Source: Drosophila persimilis (taxonomy: Eukaryota > Arthropoda > Insecta > Diptera > Drosophilidae). Taken from it: a stretch of DNA of 64,000 nt. The stretch is taken from assembly GCF_003286085.1 (NCBI RefSeq), contig NW_020825289.1:16864001-16928000 (forward strand). Direction: 5' to 3'. The notes below the pieces were generated by a model that was not told the DNA's origin, made no database searches, and saw nothing but the letters and a program-made list of their open reading frames with translations. Of the stretch, positions 10,784 through 22,306 are shown in pieces. Each line of letters begins with the position of its first letter. Within the stretch, counting starts at the first letter, position 1. The position numbers were made by a program, and so were the translations under genes.

Positions 10784-12237
10784 GGCTGGATTGTTATAGA
10801 TAGTATGCAATATATGCGCTCCCTCTCTGTGCCGCTACAGTTACGTGTCGTGTGAGCTCTTCCGCTTGGAGGTGACGATGGTCTAACCCATTTGCCCTAC
10901 CAGAAAGTATCCCATATGGCCGACTATTTGCAGATTAGCCATGTTTCTTATCAAATCGACTCTCCCATACACGCACACGAACACATCGCCGACGCACAGT
11001 AGATGCAGATAACAGATAATGTACACACATGTGTGTGCTGTTGAGTAATTTATATATTGTGGCCCAACAAATGTTCAATAGTAGGTGAATCACATATAAA
11101 CCCCTGCAATACAATTATTGGTCTCAGAGGGAGAGCGAGAGAGAGAGAGAGCTCTGGCAATCGACGATTATCTTATCGGGAATTCTTTCTCGCCACAACT
11201 CTTCTTTCGGCTTAGCCGCCATCGACACTGCTCCCATCACATCCTGTACTTGCCTTGCTGGTAGTGATACATTTTATTTGTATATTGCGGCTATATCGGT
11301 GGAAAACACACGAACTACTGAGCCGCAGGTGGCGGTGACCCGGTTGCACACACAAATTTGAAAGACACCAAAACTCACACGCACACAGTTGTGTGGCTGC
11401 GATAAGAAAGTCAGGCCAACTAACGCGACAAATGATAAAGAAAAGGTATTTTAATTGATAAAGTTCGCCTTTTGGTGTAATCCGTGCGCAAGCGACGCTG
11501 GTCGACTGAAAACTGATGATGTTGAATGCCACTGGCGGTGGCAATGCCCCCAGGGTAAATCGGCATGGAGAAGACCTACAAAGGCTGCTCTCTGTGGTCA
11601 GAACAATCCAGCCTTAATAAATAGACGCGCTTTATTGTTGACTTTAAACTCAGTGTCGCTGCGGAGTTTACATCGTTCGGTATTAGATTTACAAATATAG
11701 TTCGGGATTCCGTAGTTTTACAAAGTTAAACGTATTTAACAATTGCAAGCCGTGTTGCATATAATATAGTATATATGTATATGTATGCATGTATATACGT
11801 GACTATTTATTGTTTTTATGTGAATGGCATATCAATTTGGTATTTTTAATTATCCTCGCAACTGCATTTATATAATACTCCGAAGAGGCTGAGGGGGAAT
11901 TCTTGACATTCAAAATCATGTCGGAAACCAGCTTAAATACGAATTACATAACAAAAAGCAAATTAAAATGTTAATTTTGTATTCACTTCACCTTAAAACA
12001 CATATTACCAACTACATATAAGGAAACTGGCCAAACACAACGGGGAAAGATATAGATTGATAGTAGATATTTGAGTAATCTTTAAGTTGAATATAGCCGC
12101 CGTTTCGTTTCTCAGTGTCAGAACTGGTTAGAGGCGAATGAGATTAGACGACAACAATAGGTAAGCCGGTTAAAGCTGGAGCCGGTTAAAATGTAAAGAA
12201 TATTTGGAAATAAATCGATTGTCTACGCGCGGGATCC
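10784..12237. other. Lfg upstream region and Nmda1 3' flank
   Basis: The right side contains the 3' flank of Nmda1. The left side holds the Lfg promoters and leaders, a GA-rich run near 11128-11152 (possible GAGA-factor sites) and the alternative first exon below. Plus-strand frames here are not protein-like. Confidence 0.45.
11254..11272 (-). CDS. Lfg: Possible alternative first coding exon of Lfg
   Basis: On the minus strand ATG TAT CAC TAC CAG CAA G is followed at once by GCAAGT, the usual form of a GC-AG donor (AG/GCAAGT). The 19-nt coding part leaves phase 1, the same as the 22-nt first exon at 10762-10783. It would therefore splice to 10707 to give M-Y-H-Y-Q-Q-G-D-E-T-G-V-Y. This suggests a distal promoter about 500 bp upstream with a different N-terminus. 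Inference from splice grammar only. Confidence 0.4.
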
Positions 12238-13310
<1,073 letters not shown>

Positions 13311-13884
13311 TTAGCTTTCTTTTCGTACACAACTTTCAAACTTTTCTTCTAGAGCATTCCACAAGGCCAGGTCCAAAAGATGGAAAAAACCTCGCATTCG
13401 CTACCCAGAACTGAGAAATCGGAATGATTCGCTTTGGAGGGGCTGCACAAAGTATTTACCGAAAAAATGAGAGAACAATGATAACAAGCATCCAACAACT
13501 CTCTAGAGTAAACACATTCAACCATGATAAGGGAGTACAAATATAACTTCTTAATGGAAAGACGGCATTACAATGATTCAACTTTTTATGGGTAGTTCTG
13601 GAAAAACTGCACCATAGAAGCAGGTTTGATGAAATCCTCAAAAGAGACAAGGAGACGGGTTACAAAAACAGAAGCATGCAATAACCCAAAAAAGCAATAA
13701 ATTTAGATAAAAAATTTGCAATTAAAATAGACCTTGGTACTGGGGATATTGAGGGACACTTTGCCACGACATTGCACTGTGGGTTCTGCTCTCGGCCTTT
13801 CTCTCTAAAGATCTCTAAAAGATGCTGCTGTGAAGTAGACCCAAGAAACTTTCGATTAGTCAAGCCTTGGCCCTTGGCACTCAC

Positions 13885-13891
13885 CTTGCAT
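13885..13891 (-). CDS. Nmda1: Possible alternative start exon of Nmda1
   Basis: The minus strand has CAACAATGCAAG followed by GTGAGT, a strong donor. Splicing ATG CAA G to the acceptor inside the ATG exon (after TTCAACAG near 13293) gives M-Q-D-P-N-Q-Q-Y, in frame with the Pro-rich region. The acceptor lacks a good pyrimidine tract, so this is tentative. If it is not used for coding, this donor still marks a leader exon. Confidence 0.35.
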
Positions 13892-14545
13892 TGTTGAGGT
13901 CGCTGAGTAGCACTAAGTTCGATGAGAATTTACCTGCAAGCAGAGATGGAAGTGATAACATAAAATAAGTGCTGATACACCGCAGCCACTTTGTTTGTTT
14001 GGCTAATTAAATTAGCAGCAAAGAAATGTAGTACAGTAATGGGAAAAAGTTACGCTCTTTTTGGAAACCCCCCATCCTGTGGCATGCAATTATTAATTAA
14101 TTTGGGCTCTTCCTGGTCGCTTTATGGATTTGTTGTGGCAGAAGTGACGTGTACGCTATGTGAGCGTGGGAGTGCTCTTGAAAGGCAATGCCGTTTATTA
14201 ATTTACCTACACACTGTTTTCTAGTCGTAGCTATTAAATTGGTGCAGCTGGAGTCTACACACATCAATAATACATACTAGAGCGGTTTGTTTGTATCCGC
14301 CAGAAAAACGGTGACTCACTCAGCCACAGATCCACAAATATACCGGAGGGAACACCACAAGGAGAATGAATTGCAATTGCTTGCCACAAGCCAAGCCCCA
14401 ATAACTGATTTAAGCACTTTAAGATAATTTATTTACCTCTGGATTGTTTACAAAACTGCTTTAACCAAGTAAACTTTTTTTGTTTTTATGGATTATTCAC
14501 GAAATTATCCTAGAGATGTGCTAGGCGAGCTATCGAATATCGACT

Positions 14546-14553
14546 TATCGATT
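14546..14553. promoter_or_regulatory. DRE-like site near Nmda1 promoter
   Basis: TATCGATT fits the DRE consensus WATCGATW. A related ATCG-rich run (CTATCGAATATCGAC) sits immediately before it. The distance upstream of the Nmda1 leader fits a DREF-driven constitutive promoter. Confidence 0.45.
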
Positions 14554-14857
14554 AGGGTGGAAAAACGTATAATATTAAAGGTGGCGCAAATTCTGATAAA
14601 ACGACTGTTCCACTACACTTCCAATTAAGGAAGGCAGTAAGACAACATATAAAAAACTTGATGGGAAAAGAAAGAAATATAAAAATGACAGCTACCTGCG
14701 TCCTTGCTACGCTCGTAAGCTAAATATCGGACGACAACCGAAAACTTTTTTATTTTGTTTTGTGTAATAGATATCTGTAAAATATGACGTCAGTAAAAAC
14801 TGAATCGGCTTGCGACACCTTGAAAATGCATAGAGACATCGATAGTCGACGAAAATG

Positions 14858-14898
14858 CACTAAAATATACCAGCAATGCAGTTTGGTATATTTTAGTG
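14858..14898. promoter_or_regulatory. Perfect inverted repeat of motif 6 at the AspRS promoter
   Basis: CACTAAAATATACCA (14858-14872) and TGGTATATTTTAGTG (14884-14898) are exact reverse complements, 15 of 15, with an 11-bp spacer. Each arm contains the core of Ohler motif 6 (GGTATATTT). The repeat lies just upstream of the presumed AspRS leader exon. It could bind a dimer, serve transcription in both directions, or form a hairpin in a leader RNA. Confidence 0.55.
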
Positions 14899-14985
14899 AA
14901 TTTTTTGGCCGACTCGCATGCTGCAATCGTCCACGACGCTCGTGTAATCTTTTCGTTTCTGTATTAAAAGGGCGAGAATTTTCTG

Positions 14986-15369
14986 GTACGTCTTAACTAT
15001 GTGAACAATCAATAAGTGACGGTGAATCATACCTAGTGCAGCCATTGTCCCCGCGAAGACAAGCATTTACGTTTAGGTTATGTGCGTGCCGTGCCGCTTG
15101 TAACAAAGGGCTCATCTCCAGACATATGGAAAGCGGAGGTGGGGATCGGGTTGCTGACCTGCATTGAGAAAGAGCCGGAAGCCCCTGTCATTTAATTCGC
15201 AAATGGGACATCTCATCCGCTAGGTTCTATTTATAAAGATAGTGACGCAACTCGTCGCTCCCCCCCGCTGCTTTTGCCATTCCACCAGTTGCCTGTTGCT
15301 TATCAGAATCTATGCGGTTTACGAGTTTGTTTGTGGCACTGTATTGAACGATACATTTTTATTTTACAG
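14986..15369 (+). other. AspRS: AspRS 5' UTR intron
   Basis: A donor TTCTG/GTACGT ends a leader exon at 14985, and an acceptor TATTTTACAG ends at 15369, 20 bp before the AspRS ATG. The leader exon is pyrimidine-rich. Inferred from splice-site consensus. Confidence 0.45.
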
Positions 15370-15389
15370 CCATTTGTGTGCATTCCAAT

Positions 15390-17198
15390 ATGGTCGAAGA
15401 CAAGGAGAACGTGGCAAATGGGGAGCAGGTCTCCAAGAAGGGAGCCAAGAAGCTGGCCAAGGCAGCCAAGGTAATTTTGTGATTCTGCGGACGTGGCGTG
15501 AGTGTTTGGCGGTGATAACAGCTCTGATGCTTGTACCTTTATCTCCACAGAAAGCCGAGCAGAAGGCGGAGACGGCAACAGCTATTGCCGCTAACAATGC
15601 AGCTGGCGACAGCGCCGAAGACAGCGCCTTGGGCCGCTACGGCCTCTCTGAGATGATTCAATCGAAGGACAAACGCAGTGAGCGTAACTTCGTGGCTGTG
15701 CACGAGCTGAGCAGCCACTTGGAAAAGGGATTGCTCTGGGTACGAGGACGCGTCCATACTTCGCGGTCCAAGGGCAAACAGTGCTTCCTTATCCTGCGCC
15801 AGCAGAGCAGTACAGTGCAGTGCATACTGGCTGTGGGCGACATCATTTCCAAGCAGATGGTGAAGTTCGCGGGAAAGTATGTCTTGAAAAATAGCACGAG
15901 GATGATCATTAATTTCTAATCCCAATCATCTCTTTGCAGTATTCCCAAGGAGAGCATCATCGATATCCAGGCCAAGCCCGTCTCAGTGCCCAACAAGATC
16001 GAATCTTGCACGGAGCAAACACTGGAGCTGTGTGTCGAACAAATATTTGTAATTTCCCAGGCCAAGGCTCAGCTGCCTTTGCAAATTGAGGATGCCTCGC
16101 GTCCAGAGAACGCCGATGATGACGGTCTCAACATCCGCGTCAATCAGGACACCAGACTGGATAATCGTGTCTTGGATCTGAGAACGCCGGCTAATCAGGC
16201 TATATTCCGCCTGGAGGCTGGTGTCTGCCGCCTGTTCCGTGATATTCTCACCGAGCAGGGCTTCACCGAGATCCACACGCCGAAAATCATTTCGGCAGCC
16301 AGTGAAGGAGGAGCCAATGTGTTCACCGTCAGCTATTTCAAGGATTCTGCCTATCTGGCCCAGTCGCCACAGCTTTACAAGCAAATGGCAATTGCCGCCG
16401 ACTTTGACAAGGTGTACACCGTGGGGGCCGTGTTCCGTGCGGAGGACTCGAACACGCACAGGCATCTGACAGAGTTTGTAGGTCTTGATCTGGAGATGGC
16501 CTTCAAGTACCACTACCACGAGGTGCTCCACACAATTGGAAACACGTTCACGGCGATTTTCAAGGGATTGCGCGACAATTACAGCCGTGAGATCGAGTCA
16601 GTGGGACAGCAGTACAAGGTGGATGCTTTTAAGTTCTTGGAGCCACCACTGATACTGCAGTTCTCCGAGGGCGTGGCTATGTTGCGCGAGGCTGGCGTGG
16701 AGACGGGCGATGAGGAGGATTTGTCGACGCCAAATGAGAAGCTACTGGGTCGTCTGGTCAAGGCCAAGTACGACACTGACTTCTACATCCTGGACAAGTT
16801 CCCCCTGGCGATACGCCCCTTCTACACGATGCCCGATCCCAGCAACTCTACTTACTCCAACTCCTACGACATGTTCATGCGTGGCGAGGAGATCCTGTCA
16901 GGGGCACAACGTATACACGATCCGGAGTACTTAATCGAGCGTGCCAAGCACCATGGTATCGGTTAGTATCTCTGAATGAAGCTGTTCCCTATCTGCTCCT
17001 GTTGAAAACCAATTCTTCATCTTTCTTGTTTCAGATACCACCAAAATTGCGGCATACATCGAGTCCTTCCGCTATGGCTGCCCCCCGCACGCCGGCGGTG
17101 GCATTGGCATGGAGCGAGTGGTCATGCTGTACTTGGGCTTGGATAACATTCGCAAGACCTCCATGTTCCCACGCGATCCCAAGCGGCTAACGCCTTAA
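15390..17198 (+). CDS. AspRS: Cytosolic aspartyl-tRNA synthetase
   Basis: Four coding exons, 15390-15470, 15551-15876, 15940-16961 and 17035-17198, join in phase to 530 residues, the usual size for the fly enzyme. The order is: a Lys-rich N-terminal extension ([19 protein letters not shown]), an OB-fold anticodon-binding domain ([19 protein letters not shown]), then the class IIb catalytic core. The core has motif 1 around FTEIHTPKI with SEGGANVF, motif 2 [15 protein letters not shown] near residues 297-311, and motif 3 [11 protein letters not shown] in the last exon. The protein ends [11 protein letters not shown]. It charges tRNA-Asp with aspartate using ATP and belongs to the multi-synthetase complex in animals; the basic extension helps tRNA binding. 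It is expressed constitutively from a motif 6-type promoter. Confidence 0.95.
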
Positions 17199-18900
17199 AC
17201 ACATCACCACAACCCTGATACTCTATCGATTTGAATTAAATTCGAAAAAGCATTGTTTTAATTTCCCTGTGACTTTCCAATCTTCCTCCAGTTATTTTTA
17301 TTTAATCGCTGATCCCATATTCCCGCTTACCTATGTGACCAGCCTCTTTTTCATCGCCAAGACTAGCATGCTGCAGAGTTGTTAAACAACGCGAACACTG
17401 CAAGAGAAGACTGCCTAGAGTCAGATTTAATTGGATGATTCGTAAAGAAATAAATCTGTACGCGTGTCTTTGTACTTTATTCACTGAAAATTAAATGTTT
17501 TTGGTTTTTTCTAACAAGAATTTCGATTGGACAAGCATTGAATATTCATTCGTACGTATTGTTCAGTCGAGAAACCGAGAAACTCTACGTAGGGCTTATG
17601 CTGATCCATAGAATTGAATAGTTTAGGCAGCCAGGATTACGAATTCTGCATGGCACAAAGGGGAATTCAGAAAGACTACATTTTCCATAGCAGGACTATC
17701 CATCAGATCTAACGCTACGCAACGAAAGTTTTCCCAAACATGAATCAATCAAACATCCAAGACATTTCCATAATTTATTTATGTAACACTTCATGGGCGA
17801 TGCCTCTCCTGGTAGAATCATCCTGCTTACTGTTATAAAATACCGAAAACACCTTATATTTTAATTTGATTTCAATCAAATCCGATACGGGCAGTTTTTC
17901 GTTCACGGGAGTTGGCAGAAAATTTTTCCAAAAATGCCTTTATCTGTTCATATCAGATCCTTTACAGACATCATGATTTAAACGAATTTATTGGACTAAA
18001 TTTAAAGCGAATGTCACTCCTAACCCCTCGGGGTTTTTTTTTGGAGAAATTGATTGATTTTACAATAAGGAGAAGGAGCCTCTCATAGTGGTAAACTTCA
18101 AACTTCCACAGAAGGACAAAATCGTGTGAATCTTAAATGAATGATTAGATACATACATATGCACATACATAACTCCCAGGGAAGGACGAGTCTTGGCAAT
18201 CTGAAACGAAATAATGCCGGCCTTTGAAGGATTTCACTGTATTGAAGCAAGATTTGGAGTACAACTTCTACGAGTACCTAGAAGTATCTAAAACACCAAT
18301 TAAAGAGTAGCCGAACATCTCAAGGCTCTCAGGACTTAACGTCTGCACCTTGTCAGCCACAAACCATCGCCACAATAAATTGTATTCATTTGGAATCAGA
18401 TTATTATCAATACGTACACGTCACGCTGCGAGCTGTGGGGCATGGGGCAGATGGTGGCACTGCGAGAACACTGTTGACACAGTTGGCGCATACTTTACGC
18501 TGGGGAACAAAAGGACGAATGCGAATTCCTTTCAATCTGGTGTGTGCGGCCTGCCTTCCTGCTATCGGGAAACGGACTTTAAAATCAAACATGGTCGAGT
18601 CCATAGAGCAGAGGAAACACGCAGACATTTACGATATACTACTTAATGTATGTATGTATGTACACATATATGTATGTATACACACCCCTGCATACGATTG
18701 ACCGTGGCGTTGCGGAGGAGTTTCCGTCTACTTCAAGACACAATTGAGACGCACTCCATTTTATTTTCACACCGATGCGGGTATCTTTAGCTCAGACACC
18801 AAACATGCAGCAGCGGCGGCAGCAGCAACAACGGCAACAACAGTAATAACCCTCAACACAATCAAATGGGCGGGGCCTCCGTGAATAGCTGAATGGCGCA
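17199..18900. other. AspRS 3' flank and vg upstream region
   Basis: The AspRS 3' UTR probably ends in the first 300 bp (ATTAAA-type signals near 17236; AATAAA near 17449). The rest is AT-rich spacer upstream of vg, with a TGTATG/CATATA simple-repeat patch near 18645-18685. I see no gene. Upstream vg control elements may lie here. Confidence 0.4.
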
Positions 18901-18945
18901 CAGCGGTTGTCTCGCTCGCGCACACACCAATCTCGCATGCTACGA

Positions 18946-18976
18946 GCGAGAGAGCACTCTCTCCAAATGCCATTTT
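18946..18976 (+). promoter_or_regulatory. GAGA/PHO cluster near the vg promoter (PRE-like)
   Basis: GCGAGAGAGC (GAGA-factor sites) is followed by CTCTCTCC on the other strand and then GCCATTTT, which fits the Pleiohomeotic core GCCAT with its flank, all within about 30 bp. vg is a known Polycomb target in D. melanogaster with a PRE near its promoter. That this cluster is that element is inference. Confidence 0.4.
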
Positions 18977-18999
18977 GTTTTCGACCTTCTCTTCCGGCG

Positions 19000-19800
19000 C
19001 AGCAGCTGGCAACACTGCTACAGCGCGCGCTCCTCAAGCCAGTTTGTTTTGTATCTTCCGATTGAGCGGCAGCGGAGCTCGTGCCTCGCGATTCCTCCGA
19101 TTCCACCGATTCCTCGGATTCTCCGATTCTCAGCTGCTGCCCGCGTCCGCCGTTTCGTTGCCCCGACGTTTATTCCGACGTGAAAATTAACAAGAAATAA
19201 ACCCAAAACGGAATCCCAGTGAGCGATTGCGCCAAGTGCAGTTCATTTTTCAGTGCAATTAAAATTGAGATTTCTCCGGATCCGTCAAGCTCAACGGATG
19301 CGGCTCGTAATGCCAAAGTCAAGCGTCAAACTAATGTATTGCCACTAGTGCCAGTGTTCCCGCTGCCGTCGCCGTCGCCTTCATTGTCGTCGCCTGCGCC
19401 AAGAATTTATGGAATTTGGCATTTTGTGAATTTAGCGAAAATATTTTCATTGAGTGCCCCCAGCAAATGTTTTGTGTGTTATGTCGTCTCTCGGCTAGAA
19501 ATAAAATTCACAAAAAGTATCGCGAAAATCTCAAATATTCACGTGCAAATTCCCAGCGCTTATAATTTTAATTACTATTCAAATTAACGGCAACAACAAA
19601 ACGGAAAACGACCCCATAAAAGCATCAGTTTTAATCTACCCCACAATATAAAAGAAAGCCATGTCAGATTTGTGAAATTGTTGAATTTTTTACATATTCC
19701 AAAAGTGCACAACACATGATATATATCATAAAACAAATACAGTAAATCTTGCGGTATTAAAAACCTGGAAAATCTTTGTGGATTATACGACTTTCCATTG
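19000..19800 (+). other. vg: vg noncoding first exon (5' end not fixed)
   Basis: A strong donor CATTG/GTAAGT at 19800/19801 closes a GC-rich-to-AT-rich leader. The transcription start is not certain. TTCAGTGCAATT at about 19249 resembles an initiator and has a DPE-like GGATC about 27 bp downstream; other initiators are possible further upstream. There are no long conserved frames. The leader contains overlapping GCCGTCGC sites. Confidence 0.5.
19365..19378 (+). promoter_or_regulatory. Two overlapping Mad-type sites in the vg leader
   Basis: GCCGTCGCCGTCGC contains two copies of GCCGTCGC that fit the published Mad consensus GCCGNCGC. Mad mediates Dpp input to vg in the wing. The location in the transcribed leader and the simple-repeat character weaken the claim. 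Confidence 0.25.
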
Positions 19801-21457
19801 GTAAGTCTGTCATCAATTCTCTACGAGGGTAGGGGGTATCTGTTGCTAGTTTAATTGGAAACCAATTGTATATGTATACCCTCCATTTATAATTTGATTC
19901 CATTAGAATCGGAATCACGTAACTGAATCACTACTATACTGTATAATAAATTTCGTGTTTTGTACTCTGATTCAAATCCCGTCGGACGGATTTAGCTGCC
20001 TCTTCACAAATATCCCTCTTTAATTGTGTGCCCTCAGAAGAGACATACACTTTAGTCGGATGAATAATGGATTGAACATATGGTTTTTAGTATATCTAAT
20101 TAATTATCAGCCGACGGGAAAGGTCTTTGTAGCGACTCAAGAAAAATTAGAGCAAAAATTATGAAGAGCACACTTTTATGACTACTCCTAAATACTGCTT
20201 TCAATAGAATAGGAATTGTTCTGTTAAGGATAAGGAAATTACACCTTTATATTAGACATAGTAGATAAAATCCACTTCAGGGTTCGAGTAGTGAGTCAGA
20301 CTCCGGAACACATTCAGGGATTCCCGTCGTATCCTTTTTGAACAACAGAGAAAAGTCTTTATTGTGTTTAGTAGTAAAAAGCTGTTTCTTAAGAAGTTGT
20401 CTTGGACACTGAGCACAATATACGATGTTAGAAGATATACTTTTATAGCAATAATACATACATTAATAGATAAATAAAGGGCTAAAATTGTTCAATTCAT
20501 AAGTTCTCGGAAACAGGATTCCATAAAAGTCGTATAAAATCAATTTGAACAATAGACAAATATCTATATGTCCCCTCTTAAATCCACTCTTCAGACACAC
20601 ACACAAAGCACAAAAGCGAGTAGTTTCAGTGCACTGAATTTTACTATGCAATCATGCAAATCCTGAAGATGTGAAGAGGGGAGCCCTCTTAAGCCCTCTA
20701 CCTTAAACCAGCGCCCTACACTCTGCTTAAATTTCCATTGACGATTGAGCATTCTAAGAAAAGATTTAAAGTCCAGTCGTAGAACATACCGTTGAAAGTG
20801 TTCTTTTAAATTTGTTAGTAGACAAGAATTGAGTTAAGTTAATATAAACGTATTGCATCCTACGCTCTTAATATATTTGCATTGTTAACATGTAACATTT
20901 CCATGTTTTTTAAGTTGAGTGATTAGAACATAATGAGTCAAAAAGAATATTTACTTACCGTCTGGAGTTATAAGAGCTATTTTAAAGCAAGTTTTTACTG
21001 TTTCAAATGGCCGAAGTTTATTTTAAAATAGCCCTTAAATTTGAATTCCATTCATCTTGTGTCCATAGGTACTTATGTTGTTTTATTTTGTTTGTGTATA
21101 AGAATATATAATAATAATTACTACTTCTCAAATACTAGGAATTGTTCATGATTTTAAAGGTGTCAATTTGGCACCAAAGTCCTTGGTCATGCCTTATCCC
21201 ATTCTGAAATAATTATATTCATTAATATTTCTATGAAAATGTTAATATAGGTTTCAGGAATTTATGATAGTAGCACTTCAATGCATTACTTCAACGCCCA
21301 TTGTGGAATGCTGCAGTACAATGGTTAATATTTAAGTATATAACGGACCCTCCCAGACAGCTTTACATAAAATTAAAAACTTTACATTAATGCAGACTTT
21401 TGCGTTGGGCACAATTAAACAAATTGTTAACGCATTTTCCCTCTTTTTCCCCCGCAG
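19801..21457 (+). other. vg: vg intron 1
   Basis: Bounded by GTAAGT at 19801 and CCCCCGCAG ending at 21457. AT-rich. No exon, RNA gene or mobile element is recognised inside. This intron separates the noncoding exon from the exon that carries the vg start codon, as in D. melanogaster. Confidence 0.55.
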
Positions 21458-21458
21458 C

Positions 21459-21674
21459 ATGCGATGGTTCAACGGAAACGCGGATGAGAAGCAAAACTGG
21501 AGTTCCAACGCCGAAGGGAATGACAAGGAATGGCGTGGAGTGGTGTGGCCGTGTAAAATAGAAAACAAACGCAGTAGCAATCAACAATCAGCAGTCCACA
21601 ATCCATCCACAATCCACAATGTGGAAATGATAATTGCAATTGCCTGGCGGAGCAAACAAAGCAAAAAGCAGTGA
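21459..21674 (+). CDS. Upstream ORF in the vg leader (71 codons)
   Basis: The second vg exon begins at 21458 with CATGCGATGG, so an ATG occurs almost at once. It opens a 71-codon frame (MRWFNGNADEKQNW...) ending in TGA at 21672-21674, about 630 bp before the vg start codon. Composition is not obviously protein-like (Asn/Gln/Lys-rich). Its most likely role is to reduce initiation at vg; it may have no product function. Confidence 0.35.
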   Translation: MRWFNGNADEKQNWSSNAEGNDKEWRGVVWPCKIENKRSSNQQSAVHNPSTIHNVEMIIAIAWRSKQSKKQ

Positions 21675-22040
21675 AGACGAGGGGCGTAAGGAAAGCCAAG
21701 ATAGAAAATACTCACGAACGGGAATTGCAAATTCAAAGAAAAAGAAGTTTGTGAACAAAAGAAATGAAATAGCAATAGAAAAAGTAAGAGAAGAAAAAGA
21801 GGCAAACAGGAGCTGTGGCGGAAAAGCAAAAAAATAACAAAAGTTTAAACAAAAAAGACGAAAAGCAATTAAAGCTCTGGATACAAACGCGATGGTGTTT
21901 TACAATATGTAAATATAATTAGCCGAGCGGAGTTTTCATTCCTGGAATTTCGCCAGCCAACAACAAGACACGCCACCACCGGGCAGCTTTGAGTCGTTGT
22001 CGAGAGCAGAGCCGGTTTTATAATTACTCCAAGCTAGCTT

Positions 22041-22062
22041 TTCTCTCTCTCTCTCTCTCTCC
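22041..22062 (+). repeat. CT microsatellite in vg 5' UTR
   Basis: About 20 nt of uninterrupted TC/CT in the second exon, 245 bp before the start codon. On the other strand it is a GAGA-factor type run. Confidence 0.7.
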
Positions 22063-22306
22063 GTGACTCTATCTCTGTGTCTTGACGAGCTTAACGGAAG
22101 CTCAAGCCGGGCCCAGAGGCCTAGGCGCAGATTCCGATTACGAGGCGAATTCGATTCTGATCCGATTCCGATTCCGGTTCCCGTTGCGACCCTGACAATT
22201 GGTGATTCCAAATCAATTTCCACTCGAATCGGTACAAAAACTGTGATAACTCTGTGTATTGGTGTATTGTGAGTGACTCGACGCAGTTGCAATTGCGGTT
22301 GCGACA

